From NCBI GenBank assembly GCA_029224185.1, contig CM055190.1, positions 1,289,791 through 1,353,790 of the forward strand: a DNA stretch of 64,000 bases. The letters run 5' to 3'. Each line of letters opens with the position of its first letter. The stretch's first letter is position 1. Below are positions 1-11,655 of this stretch, piece after piece. A program made the translations under genes and the position numbers. A model generated the notes under the pieces. It was not told the origin of the DNA. It worked only from the letters and a program-made list of their open reading frames with translations, and searched no databases. The stretch comes from Karalla daura (Eukaryota > Chordata > Actinopteri > Chaetodontiformes > Leiognathidae).

Positions 1-600
1 GGTCCTGGTCTTTTTGGCAGTAAACAGAAGATGGCGCTGTGTGTCCAGCTGCTCTGGCTGACAGTGACCTCCTGTCCTCTGGTCTCTGGCAGCCATGTTC
101 CTCTGTGTCCCTCTCTACTGCCAGATGGTGGTCACTGAGCCTGGACCTGCTCAGGACCTGCTCAGGACCTGCCTCTGCTTACTCAGCCAGGTCATGTTCT
201 CTGGTCAGGGTCAGACAGACAGTCGACTGCTTTGGTTAGTAGTTTGGCGGCTCCAGTGTTCCAGAGAGTCACCTTTTGTCTTATTCATCATTTTGTTGAA
301 GCTAGTTGTGTTTTTGGAGGCAGTGTTGGACACTGGGCTAGCTTTCTGTTCCTGGGTCAATCATCTTTAGGACCAGCGGGCTTAGACCACTCTGTTCAGG
401 GTTCATCTCTTGGGTTTTCAATGCCTCAAACTGGAGTGTGTTGTTGGGACTGGAGTGGAGATGCATCCAGAGTTTTAGGGTTCCTTTTTGGATTGGTGAA
501 GCCAAAGGGTAGCGGCCTAATTCAGCCCCACATGCAGTGTTAGGTGTTTTTGGTTGTACTTGTAGTACGTAACTGCAGAATTCTGCATGCAGGGCTTCAG
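1..600. other. Unassigned sequence, probably repeat-derived
   Basis: No gene is recognised. Open frames are short and lack splice or motif support. Positions 155-180 contain a short direct repeat of the type CAGGACCTGCT. The stretch 230-600 has the look of an old interspersed repeat, but I cannot assign a family. Confidence 0.3.
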
Positions 601-1860
601 TTGGATACTTGTCCCACTTGGACCCTAGATCTCACTACCATATAGCGCAAGAGGCTATGGTCGGACGGCTCTGGGAACTGGTGGAGCCATTCAGGACGGT
701 GGATGAGCTGCTCAGACCACTCAGGACTGTGAATGAGCGTTTCAGAAGGCTCGGGGGCTGCGGTGGAGAGGCTCTGGCTGCTCGGGGCTGTGGTGGAGCT
801 GCTCGGGGCTGTGGTGGAGCGACTCAGCTCCGAGCAGCTCCACCACAGCCCTGAACAGCCGGAGCCTGGAATTCCTCGATTGCTCTGTATTTTGGTGGAG
901 TTGCTCAGACCGTTCAGGAATCTGGTAACGGCTCTGACTGGTGGCGGCTATTGATGAGTGCTTGCTGGTCAGGAGCCTGGAATCGGAAAAGTTGTGACGG
1001 CAAAGTTTGAGTAAATTTTGTCCATATTTTCCAGGGTCTGGCCTATCAGGGTGAGCATGTCAAAAATTGGAGAAAGCTCAGCCGGAAGAGCCCCTACGGG
1101 TGCTACCTCTGTAGCAGATTTTTCCAGACCAGAAAGAGGGGACGAACAACTCTCAGGGAAAGACGAAGCACGGACAAAAGAAGCCGTACAGACAACAAGC
1201 TTAGGGACAACAGGACTAGATTCTGGAGAACAGGAGGGTGAAGAGTGGGGAAGACAGAGACAAAGCAGGATGGGAAAAGTTTGACAAAGGAAGTAACAGA
1301 GTCGACTGGGTCCATGCTGGCCAGTGCATTCTGTTGTGATCTGAGAAAGTTCATGTCTCAAAAAGGAATGATGAGGACTGAAACACATGACTCAGAATAG
1401 AAATAATGAGTAAAAAGGGTAATTTATTTAGGAAACTCAAAGAGGAACCAAGCAGAGAACTAGACTAATGAGAGGGGCCAAACATTGTGACCAAGAAACA
1501 AAAACAACAAAACACAAGGAGTAAAGGTGAACCATTGAGACATAAGGATGTGAGCTTATCCCAAGAAGAGCACAAGAACCGAACCACAGAGGAGCACTAA
1601 ACACTAGGGACTTGAATAAACGTTAAGCTAGACCGAAGAACAAGAACACATAAAGACAAATGAGAAGCTGTGGAAGAACAAGGAGCATAACAGAGAGCTA
1701 GGAAGAAGTAAACTAATCAAACGCACTGGCACAAGACAAAGGGCAGACAGAATTTAAGCACCAATGATTCTTGGAGAACAAGACTCAGGTGTGACACAAG
1801 GGAAGGCACGGTCAGGCTTTCAAAATAAAACAGGAAAATGACAAGACAAACCTCACCACG
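600..1860 (-). mobile_element. Interspersed repeat, copy 1 (unassigned teleost family)
   Basis: This segment shares blocks with 49390-50345: a tail reading TTTCAAAATAAAACAGGAA followed by CAAACCTCAC and GTGACAG (about 1817-1863), and a minus-strand peptide region (970-1080). The minus-strand frame ends with a stretch containing AELSP, IG-TLENM and a final PGS that is recognisably similar to one in the other copy. The repeat is therefore probably oriented minus and may have carried a short coding region. It also contains a Pro/Glu/Ser-rich minus-strand reading and a hairpin at 776-860. I could not assign it to a named family. Confidence 0.5.
776..860. repeat. Inverted repeat, 29-nt arms
   Basis: Positions 776-804 and 832-860 are reverse complements with two mismatches, separated by 27 nt. 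The spacer carries a partial second copy of the left arm, so a shorter 12-bp perfect stem (795-806 with 830-841) competes with it. The arms are built from the GGGCTGTGGTGGAGCTGCTC unit of the surrounding repeat. Confidence 0.75.
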
Positions 1861-2906
1861 GTGACAGAAACAGACAGTAACACTCTCTGTCTGTCTCTGT
1901 GTCTCTCACTCTCTTGGGATAGTCATTGATGCTCTGCTGCCTCCTTGATAGTGCTGGAGCTGAGGGGGTGCAGGGATGTGATAATTTGGAGCATGTGTGC
2001 CTCACATTAAACTTTAGAGGAGACAGTATTAGCAGCAGCAGCTCTGGAGTGTCAGAGTGTGTCATAATCCTACAGGTTTGGATTAAATAAAATGAGGAGA
2101 TAGTTGTCGACCTGCAGCACTTTGAGTTTTTCTTTTAAATTTGCAGGCTTGGATTTGTTCTGCGTGGAGAACGCTAGACACTGGATAGTGAAGCCAGATA
2201 CAACGTGTTGCTGCAGCAGAATGACGCATGAAGGTAGATTTCTCATAGAGACAAACGCTCGATCTAAAGGCAGTGTCAACAGCAACAACGGCGTTTCACA
2301 GTTTGTAAAAAACATCATATTTCCACTCCGTAGGTTCAAGTAGAGGCTGCTAACATCTATTGTTTAACACTAACATAGAGTCATGTGATCATTCATGTGA
2401 GTGGCAGACAAGACAGCCAATCAGAATGAAGCCTACATGGTTGCCAGATCTTCATGAAAGAAGCCAGATCTGAGGAGAAACAGTACAAGAAGTTGATCAC
2501 AGTCTGATGGATAAACCCTTTTCACATTGGTGTCATGTGACCTGACTTTTGTTTTTACATCATGTTTTCATATTTTCAGCCCCTAAGATCAATGAAGTTG
2601 TTACAGAGCTCTCTCTCTGTGTGAGTGAGCACCTGTCCCCACCCTCCTCCTGCAGATGAAGGTGGCTAGGAGCTCTGGTGATCAGGGTCTCCTCCTAATG
2701 GAGTCACAACCCCAGGTTTCTCACTGAGTCATGATCTTGCAGCAGACAGGGACAGCCGCTGAGCAGCTGGAGCAGCGAGAGCAGCTGGATGTGGATCTGT
2801 GAACAGGTTTGACCCTGAGGAGTAGCGGGAGGAGGAGACCTTAAAGTGGTGTCTCCTGCTACAGAGGAAAGAGTGAGCAGATGTGCAAACAGCTGGCAGG
2901 CAGTTT
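1861..2906. other. Intergenic, nothing recognised
   Basis: Moderate GC content. Short frames on both strands at 2070-2343 overlap each other and have no motif or splice support. The last part (2700-2890) is rich in GAGCAGCTGG-like words. Confidence 0.3.
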
Positions 2907-2919
2907 CACACACACACAC

Positions 2920-2958
<39 letters not shown>
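2907..2958. repeat. (CA)n microsatellite
   Basis: About 26 CA units with one CG interruption near 2923. Confidence 0.97.
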
Positions 2959-2959
<1 letters not shown>

Positions 2960-4540
2960 CAGACTTTGGTCTGGTGATGTTCAACCAGATCCTGCTGCTT
3001 CATTCACGGGAAACATGAAGTGTGACTGAGATTCTCAGCTGCTTGTTTCAGAGGTTATTCTAAAGGTTCAGAGAGAGGAGGAGATCTTGATCTCTGAGGA
3101 GATCTCCTCTGGATAAGCAGGACCTGGTAGAGCAGTTGGAAGAGGAACTGTGGTGTTTTGTCTATGAGTCGTAATTCTACACAGTTTATATCTGCAACAT
3201 TCCATAAGTTGTGACTTTGTGATCGACTTCTAGATGGACATGTTTGGAAAACCAGCTCATGACAGGAACTGTTTCACAGATATTGAGAGGTTTTCCGTGG
3301 AGCCGTTTCATCTCCAGGTTTTATTGAGATGATCAGGTTTTTAATCATTCTCATCTCAGCCAAAAGAAGCTCAGTTTGTCATGATCTGCTCACAGGACTC
3401 ACTCTGAGCTCGCTCTCCTACTTACTTTGTTTCCACTGACTCTTATTTCATTTTAGTAATTTCCTACCAGAACTTGCGAGGTAGAGAACGGGACACCTAT
3501 CGATCCCTCTTCCTACAGACACATGCACACACACCCTGAATGAAAAGAGTTTTGACCTTTGCTCCGTCATCTCATCCTGTGTGTTTCAGATGAACTTACA
3601 ATAACATGATGTTAGTGTTGCATACATTACATAATGTAAGCTAAAGTAAGCTAACATAGCCTAATTTAGTGTGGTCCATGTCCAGCCTGTACTCTGACAG
3701 GCTGAATACAAATTGCTCCACCTGCTGCAGATAATTAGATAGAATTAGATGAAAGCAGGCAGTATGCTTGCTGTAACTGCCTCATGCAGCACTGATTGCA
3801 GCAGAATGTCTGGAAACTCTGTGGAGGCTGAGAGGAAATCCTGGAATTACTGTCCGCTGTGGTTTTCAGATATTCTCACACTCTGGCTGGATTATACTGA
3901 TGGATTATAACAATGGTGGCTCCTCTGGAACCTCACACACCCGTACTGAAAGACACAGTAGAAGCAAAGTAACTAGAATGTGTCGACCTGAGGGAAATAA
4001 GATGACCAAAGTGTTTACATGTCCCATGAAAGTGATTTGAACTACTAGATTAAATAATCCACTCCCATGCGATATCAGGGCTTTGTGTATGATACCATTA
4101 TTGACTTCAAGTATATACTTCACCACATGGAAGACACTGACTTGATTGACTGAAACATAACTTTCCTAACTTTTGTTAAATAAATTGTAGCAAATGAATA
4201 CACAAAGTAAGTATGCAAATTGTTATTAATTATTAAATAAATATATTTATACCTACAAAATGAACAGAACTCGTGGTTTTAGTAGCTCGTGGGCTCAGTG
4301 ATTGGGGCATCGTAGCACAAACCAAAACCAGCACCTTGAAATGTATCTAGTGGCGACGTAGTCAACGTTCTTGGTGAGAAGTAGTTCCAAATAATTTGCA
4401 TTGCTTCCCCTTGTTTGTTTTCTGCTTTGTTTCGACATCATTGCTCTAGTATGTCAGGTTGTCATGCATCTGCAACATCATGCAACAGAATAAAAGGACC
4501 GGCCCCTGGTTCACCCCCACGCCCACACATCTGACACACA
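2959..4540. other. Intergenic, nothing recognised
   Basis: No gene-like structure seen; AT-rich around 4140-4260. No conserved domain could be read in any frame. Confidence 0.3.
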
Positions 4541-4544
4541 ACAC

Positions 4545-4605
4545 CGCTAGAGTTGGTATCAGGGCCCATACCTGAAACCAGTATCAGATCAGTGCATCCC
4601 TATCT
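4545..4605. mobile_element. Possible hAT transposon end fragment
   Basis: The words GGTATCAGGGCCCATACC, AGTATCAGATCAGTGCATCC and CCTAT resemble the TATCGG-rich terminal region of many vertebrate hAT elements, which typically end in GTGCATCCCTA. Only this short end is recognisable, with no partner terminus. Confidence 0.35.
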
Positions 4606-4637
4606 GTGGCAGCAAGCTGAATGTTACTGAGTTTAGA

Positions 4638-4704
4638 GTGTGTGTGTGTGTGTGTGTGTGTGCGTGTGTGTGTGTGCGTGTGTGTGCGTGTGTGTGTGTG
4701 TGTG

Positions 4705-4754
<50 letters not shown>

Positions 4755-4759
4755 CGTGT
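4638..4759. repeat. (GT)n microsatellite with GC interruptions
   Basis: About 60 dinucleotide units, with GCGTG interruptions in the first half and at the end. Confidence 0.97.
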
Positions 4760-4921
4760 CTGCTTCAATGTGTCTGATGCGTATCTAAGGTCTGTCTCTC
4801 AGACATCTGGCTGTAAACTGTGTAGAACTGTGTTGGAACTGTGTGGTGTTTTTTCTATGTTTGATGCGTTTTTGGACTGCTGTGATGTTGATAGATGGTG
4901 TTTCCCGTGTTTCTGCTGCAG

Positions 4922-5032
4922 GCAGTGCTGCCGCTCACAGACGGAGGCTTCTCAAGATCTCTGGAAACCACAGAGGAAACACAACAACAGCACGACGAGC
5001 AGCCCAGACTGACAAAAGCAACAAGCAGTGAC
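4922..5032 (+). other. Weak exon candidate after a good acceptor
   Basis: A pyrimidine tract ending TTTCTGCTGCAG precedes position 4922. Two frames stay open afterwards, one reading Arg-rich residues, the other TDGGFSRSLETTEE. No homolog is recognised and no matching donor is evident before a stop. The region just downstream (5050-5170) is an imperfect repeat of GGACTGGTCCTCAGGACT. Could equally be chance. Confidence 0.15.
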
Positions 5033-6394
5033 CGGTACTTGACCTCTGGATTGGGGACTGGTCCTCAGGACTGGATTTTGGTGCTGGTCCTCAGGACTCG
5101 GATTTGGGACCAGTCCTCGGGACCGATCCTCCGGTCTGGGACTTGGGACTGGGCCTCAGACCCGGGTCTAGAGCGGGTTGCTGGGATGACGCCCCAGACC
5201 AGCCTGCGTGGTCCAGCTGGAGGAGGAGGCGCGTAAGTCATGGCCCAATCGATTGCCTTAATTACAACACATATACAGATGTATGCGGTGATGAAACTAA
5301 GAGACTTACCGAGTTCAAAGATGTTTTCTTTACATGTGAACAAGTGTCTTGTAAGGAACAGATGTGAATATTTTACTATGATAGAGTTGTTTGTCGGTAC
5401 CGTCGACATGATGTGTAGATGGTCCCGCTTATTAGGTGTCGTTGGTTCTACATGGTGAGTCCGCAGACGACAACTTAATCTATTTTTATCTTGTTTCATA
5501 TTGTCAACCAAACGAACAAGGCTGGCCTGAGCAGCTCACTATACCGCTGGCCAACCTCTCCTCAGTCACCTCCTGGTGGAGGGGGAGGTCTCCTCTCAGC
5601 CTCCCACTCAGACCCACTCTCACAAAGCAAAGATGTCAGGCACATTACCACGTAATATCACATCATGAGTATCTGTCTCACTTTGTAGGGCAGAGACTGG
5701 CGGGCCGAGGCCGCGCCTCCATCACTACAAACACCTTTGTTTCTTTCTCAGATGCAAATCTAGAGCTGAGCAGCTGCTTCGTCGATATGTTCTCACTTTG
5801 ACTTTAACTGTATGCAAAGTAACATGGACTTGTGTTCTCTATTTTTTTAAACCTAGCCTTGATAATTACATAACCAAAGGTGAAACCCTGAATCTATTGT
5901 ATGTTGTGGAACTTCTGGAACATTTTGTGATATAGATGCACACTGAATAGGTAAAACCCTGTAAGTATCTGACATTTATACCTGTGTGTCCTGAGACGTG
6001 TTGCGATAGAGTCATTTGAGACTTTTTACTTTCTTTAACTGTTAAGACCACCCAGCATCGCCACCTGTGTTTTCTTTGATAATGTCCCTCCTCCTGCTGC
6101 TCCCACATCCTTGGCTTTACTCTGAGCTGTCCTCTCCGTCCTGCTCCAGGATCGTTATTACGTTACCTCAGTCAGACCATGGTTTCATGACTAGAAACTA
6201 CCCATGTCAGATGAACAAAGGTTTTGAAACTAATAGCAACTTAGATGAGATATTTTACTGAAGACAGCATTTTAGTTTCCTACACACCGTTTACATCCTG
6301 CTCAGCTCAGCGTCTTGTCCCTCTGCCCCTACAACTTTTTCCCTTGACAGATTCCTCAGAGACACTGTTGGACTGAATATTCTGAAGTGTTTAA
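5033..6394. other. Intergenic with an imperfect GGACTGGTCCTCAGGACT repeat
   Basis: Positions 5055-5150 carry three or four diverged copies of a roughly 27-35 bp unit containing GG(A/T)CTGGTCCTCAGGACT, partly self-complementary. The remaining 1.2 kb shows nothing I can assign. Confidence 0.35.
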
Positions 6395-6981
6395 CAGACT
6401 GTGTTCACATGGCAGTGATCTGTGACTCTAATTGATCTTTTTGTCCACATATGACTCAGGTCATAAGTGTTCATGACCATGCGAAGAGCACTAGTCGCAT
6501 AAATGTGATCATTTTAAAGCTGACCTGGATCTCTTTCAGAGCAGGTCCTGGATCAGATACGGCAACATGGCCGCCATCTGAATGGTCATGTCCTATTTGA
6601 TGCTTCAATGTCACTCTCGAGTCAAACAAGTCTGCTCCATATCAAACTACAGAACAAACATGGACAGCAACACAAAATGAGATCATACCACCACAGCCTC
6701 TTCTGCTCAGAAACAAAGTTACTGTCAGCAAAGTTATTGGAGTAGCTATTGGTGTCATTGTTTGCTTCTGCTTATAGTTGATGCTTGTGGCCATGTGCGT
6801 TGTGTGTTGATGTCATTGTTATCGATCTTCTATCCTTGCAGGCCTGTTATGGGTCCTGAACCATTCACACAGGAGTCATATATAGGTCACATTTAAAAAG
6901 TAATGTGAACAAACCAATCTGATGTGTGTAAAAAGTCAAAATAGAGCACGAAGACCTGCCGTGTGAACGCAGCCTCAGTCA
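6395..6981. mobile_element. MITE-like element with terminal inverted repeats
   Basis: The left end (CAGACTG...GTTCACATGGCAG) and the reverse complement of the right end (CTGACTGAGGCTGCGTTCACACGGCAG) align over roughly 40 nt and both run into a CTTTTT block. The G(C/T)GTTCACA(C/T)GGCAG core is typical of termini of teleost non-autonomous hAT-like elements. No coding sequence lies inside. I did not find a clear target duplication, so the exact ends are uncertain by a few bases. Confidence 0.6.
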
Positions 6982-7814
6982 GAGGAAATTCAGTAGCCAC
7001 TGTTGCTGTGACGGAGACTTCGACCTGGAGGAGGATGTCTCACTGGGAAGAAAGGATTGAATGCAAGAGGTTTCCAGAAGGAGGAGGAGTGGAACGGTTC
7101 ATGCTTTAGAAGAACAAAACATTTACAAGCACTGGAGAATCAGAGCAAAGCGGTTTTACAGTCATTCATTCTTTTATCTACCACTTTGACAGAGCCTAGA
7201 GCTGCATAATAATCAGTGCATTTGCCATTTTAATAATCAATAAGTCTGCTTTGAGAAATTGTTTGAGACAAAGTTGAGACAAGTGAAAATGAGCTACTCT
7301 CAGCTCATTAAAGGTGAATAGTTCCTGGTTTCTTTAGTCTCTGAGACAGAAGATTGAGTGTTATCGAGAGAAACAGGCCTTAACCATTTCCCTAACCACT
7401 GGACAGATGTGTGGACCAGGGGTGTCTCTGTGGGACGAGAGTAACATTGACACCTGACACTCAGATTATAAGAGGCTGAAACAACAGAGACGCTGTATCC
7501 ACCACAGAGACAAAGCACAAACACACATCGCATCAGGACGTCAGAACGTCGCTGGTTGCCTTGCAACCACACATTCATGACAGAGCTTCAGGAAGTTGTT
7601 CAGAATTCGATAAGAAGTCAATACAGTTGAGCTGCTCCTTGCAGCTGTTTCTATTGGACAGTGTTTGGCCTATGACCCATGATTCTAAGTGAAGTCTGTA
7701 GTGAAACCAGCTCCAGTCACCTTGGCTCCACTTGAGATGAGATTCCACTAAATAATAACACTGGCTTTTTCATCACAGTTTTTCTAGATCAGTCCAACTG
7801 CTACTTTTGCCATG
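6982..7814. other. Intergenic, nothing recognised
   Basis: No domain, splice pair or repeat family could be read here. Confidence 0.3.
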
Positions 7815-7964
7815 ACATCCCATAATAACCCTGGTACCATGCGGTCCTGCTCCATCCCATAATAACCCTGGTACCATGTGGTCCTGCTCCATCCCATAAT
7901 AACCCTGGTACCATGTGGTCCTGCTCCATCCCATAATAACCCTGGTACCATGTGGTCCTGGTCC
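7815..7964. repeat. 37-bp tandem repeat, four copies
   Basis: The unit contains CATAATAACCCTGGTACCAT and GGTCCTGCTC. Copies start at 7821, 7858, 7895 and 7932 with a strict 37-bp period. One C/T variant (GCGG versus GTGG) marks the first copy. Confidence 0.95.
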
Positions 7965-9910
7965 TCCACTCTGAGGAAGATGGACGTCCAGAACATAGTT
8001 TTCTTAGATCTTTGAATCAGATGTAGAAACCGTTGAGTCTCCTCCTCTGTCCATCTGGTCTGAAGGGAACTGGTCATGTGACCCCTACGTCAGGTCACGT
8101 GACCTGGAGATGTGAACAAAGTGTTTCCATCACACTTTGAGATTAACTTCTACATAGACACGTCTGGAGAGAGGAACTACTTTTCAGTGATATCTGAGAG
8201 GTGTTAACATATAAACACAAGATTATTTTTGACATTCTCTCAGAGTGACTTGATCAGCTTTTCAGAACATGAGCACCAGTTGGTCTGTGGACCCAAAGAG
8301 TAAAAGACAGTTGAATCCTGTGAGGATCAGAGCATCAGATCATCTGAGAGTGCAGTGAGAGTAGATGGTCATGGAGACCAGGTCTGAAGCAGCCAGACAG
8401 AAGAGACAGACACCTTTGATCTTGGTCTCTGACCAAGGAAGACGAGGGCTGCAGGATGAGGAAGGATGGTCTGAGGTTTTAAGGCTGATTCGACATCTCA
8501 GAGATTGTTTGTGTGTGTGAGGCTCCAATCAGGAGGTCACGACTGTGGGATGTTTATCCAGAGGAGGTTCAGGGCAGATTAACAGCAGCTTCAAGCCAAA
8601 CAGCTCATCAGGTGAAGCTGCTGCTGCAGGGAGTCGATGGCTGAGAGGACGAATTATTACGCAGAGAGAGAGAAAGCACAGCATTTCTCTCTGATTGATT
8701 CCAAGTTCACAGTCGATCTCTCTGTGTGAGAATCATAGTTTCAATGATTCCTGAGGCTGAGCCTGTGAGAGGCTTCATCCTGGCTGCTTCACAGCAAGGC
8801 AGACAGAGCACTTCTGCTGGACAGCCTGTGACCTTTTAGTTTACAACTTATCCAATCCGTCAGCAAAATGATTTCCACACTGGTTAAATACTCGGAAACA
8901 GTTCTGAGCAATTTCAGTTTCCATCTCCTCGACAAATCATCAAAACCTGAAACATAGTTTCTCTCATGAACTAAATAAATTATCAAAATGACTCTCCACA
9001 AGATAAATAGCAGTTCCCTTCTTCATCTCCTTCACTTCATCATCTTTTTCTCTTCATCTTCATCTTCATCACTGTATCCACATGTTGAACAACAGCTTCA
9101 GCACTGATCCTCATGCTAGCATGGTCGGCCTCCATCACGGTTTAGTCTAAATAGGCTGCAGGGTCAGAAAAGTTTAGTAACATAACAAACAGCTGTGTGA
9201 AGCCACATTAAGTCTTAGTGAGTCATTTCTGATGGCATGAAACACAATCAACTCAGAATCTAAACTGAGCAGCAAGACCTGCAAGTGGATGCAGTCACTG
9301 GGCTTCGTATTCACTGTGTTAATATTTGTATTCACTTTAGATGAAGGAGGGAAGGTGTTCAGACACACACCTGCAGTACAGCAGCTTCAGCACTCAATGA
9401 TCCAATAAACAGTTAGTGAATCATCTTTGAATGGAGCTGTTTGCAGCAGGAAGTTGTCAGGTCTCAGTGATTGAGGGGTGCTGGGTGCTGATGTGTGTGT
9501 GGTCGCTTCCAAATGCTCCACATTCACCAAAACCTCCAGTATAGGCTCCTTTAAAGCACAGGTCAGGTCAGTTCTTCAGTCCAGGTACGTAGAGAGAGAG
9601 ACAAGCTCTGACTCTCCAAGAGTCTCTGACTCCTTCATCTGAGTATGTAGAACCATGTGTCAGTGCAGTTGTTATGTGGGCTCCTCAAATCCAGGAGTGT
9701 GTGATGGAGAGCAGCAAAGTTGGGGTCAGGACCTGGCATCTATGCAGAGCTGCTTAGCTGAGCTCATGGTGAATGATGGTAACAAGTCAGGACTGGCCAT
9801 CTTCCATCATGTTTCCTCCTCATCTTCATCTCTTCCTCCACCGTCAGACTGACAGACTCTGACAGCGACCATCAGACGATGTGTAAAATATCTCTGACCT
9901 CCAGGAGACT
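7965..9910. other. Intergenic, nothing recognised
   Basis: Includes a CTTCATCTTCATC stretch (9050-9066). No gene could be supported. Confidence 0.3.
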
Positions 9911-9974
9911 CCTCCCTCTGCTCCCTCTGCTCCCTCTGCTCCCTCTGCTCCCTCTGCTCCCTCTGCTCCCTCTT
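9911..9974. repeat. 9-bp CTCCCTCTG tandem repeat
   Basis: Seven units of CTCCCTCTG or its rotation, giving a polypyrimidine plus strand and a GSR-type repeat in minus-strand frames. Followed to 10140 by further pyrimidine-rich DNA. Confidence 0.93.
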
Positions 9975-10826
9975 CTGGCCAGCCTGCTGCACTTTGCATG
10001 ACACTTTGGAGAAAAATGCTTCTGGCTCTGTTCTCCTCCTGCTCCTCCTCCCCTGTTCCTTCTCCTATTCCTGCTCTTCCCCTTCCTCCTCTCTATATCT
10101 GTGGAGCTTGTCACTTCTGACCTTTTTCTTCTTCTTCTTTTTGGTTTCTTTCTTTGTTTTATTTTGGTAACAACCCTTCTGACTTCTGGATTTTCTACAT
10201 TCATAACATTTTGTAGACAGCAATATGAGATGTGATTGAAAATGGAATATGTGCAATGTTGATTAAAGAAAAATATAATATATTCAATAAAAAGTCAGAA
10301 AACTGAAGAAGTGTGTTTATTAAAAAAGAAAACTCTAGTGTGGTCTGGGATGAGCTGGCTGGTCTACAGCCACGTTGGACTGAGGGGTGAAGGAGGAACC
10401 AGAGCTCCAGGACTGGCTGAGCTGGTCACTTTAGTCTCAGGGTTTGGAAAATTAAATCGTTTCTTTTTGTCTACGTCAGCTTCAGTGTGACTGCAGCGTA
10501 CGGGCCGGTCGTCTCCTGTCAAATTCACTCAACGTGGTTTTATCTCCACTAAAAACTGATGACGAGAACCACCATGAATCCTCTGACCCTGTCATGTCAG
10601 TCATGTTACAAACCACTTACCCTTATTTCAAAGTTATTTAATGATCTATGTGTTTGTAAAAGTTCAAAATGTGGGTAGAGAGATTTCTTCACAGCTCTGA
10701 GGGGCAGCTACTGGATGGAGTGATGGAGACCCCGAGCAGAGGAGAGAAGGAGGCGTGTCTGCTCCTCTTCTGTTCCTGAACTCAGTGTCACACCCAGCAT
10801 GTGCTGCTGGTTACGTCCTGCAAGGC
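9975..10826. other. Intergenic; pyrimidine-rich then AT-rich
   Basis: 10020-10150 is strongly pyrimidine biased; 10200-10330 is AT-rich with AATAAA words. No gene is recognised. Confidence 0.3.
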
Positions 10827-11040
10827 TCTCTGCCTGGTTAGTCTCTGCCTGGTTAGTCTCTGGCTGGTTAGTCTCTGCCTGGTTAGTCTCTGCCTGGTTA
10901 GTCTCTGCCTGGTTAGTCTCTGGCTGGTTAGTCTCTGCCTGGTTAGTCTCTGCCTGGTTAGTCTCTGGCTGGTTAGTCTCTGCCTGGTTAGTCTCTGGCT
11001 GGTTAGTCTCTGCCTGGTTAGTCTCTGCCTGGTTAGTCTC
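10827..11040. repeat. 15-bp minisatellite (CTGCCTGGTTAGTCT)
   Basis: About fourteen 15-bp units with C/G variation at one site (CTGCCTGG versus CTGGCTGG). The period is a multiple of three, so frames stay open and spell AWLVS or CLVSL, which I do not take as coding. Confidence 0.95.
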
Positions 11041-11655
11041 TCAGCTGCTGGTTGGTTAGTCTCTCAGCTACTGGTTGGTTAGTCTCTCAGCTACTGGTTG
11101 GTTTGTCTCTCAGCTGCTGGTTGGTTAGTCTCTCAGCTACTGGTTGGTTAGTCTCTCAGCTACTGGTTGGTTAGTCTCTCAGCTACTGGTTGGTTAGTCT
11201 CTCAGCTACTGGTTGGTTAGTCTCTCAGCTACTGGTTGGTTTGTCTCTCAGCTGCTGGTTGGTTAGTCTCTCAGCTACTGGTTGGTTAGTCTCTCAGCTA
11301 CTGGTTGGTTTGTCTCTCAGCTGCTGGTTGGTTAGTCTCTCAGCTACTGGTTGGTTAGTCTCTCAGCTACTGGTTGGTTAGTCTCTCAGCTACTGGTTGG
11401 TTAGTCTCTCAGCTACTGGTTGGTTAGTCTCTCAGCTACTGGTTGGTTAGTCTCTCAGCTACTGGTTGGTTTGTCTCTCAGCTGCTGGTTGGTTAGTCTC
11501 TCAGCTACTGGTTGGGTTGTCTCTCAGCTGCTGGTTGGTTAGTCTCTCAGCTGCTGGTTGGTTAGTCTCTCAGCTGCTGGTTGGTTAGTCTCTCAGCTAC
11601 TGGTTGGTTAGTCTCTCAGCTACTGGTTGGGTTGTCTCTCAGCTGCTGGCTGCTT
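11037..11655. repeat. 23-bp minisatellite (TCTCAGCTACTGGTTGGTTAGTC)
   Basis: About 26 copies of a 23-bp unit. Variants CTGCTGG/CTACTGG and GGTTAG/GGTTTG recur in a higher-order pattern. The unit shares GGTTAGTCTCT with the adjoining 15-bp array, suggesting one array evolved from the other. Confidence 0.95.

Noticed and set aside
10799..11082. Hydrophobic AWLVS/CLVSL repeats as membrane protein
   Set aside because: Translation of a simple 15-bp minisatellite with no flanking gene structure.
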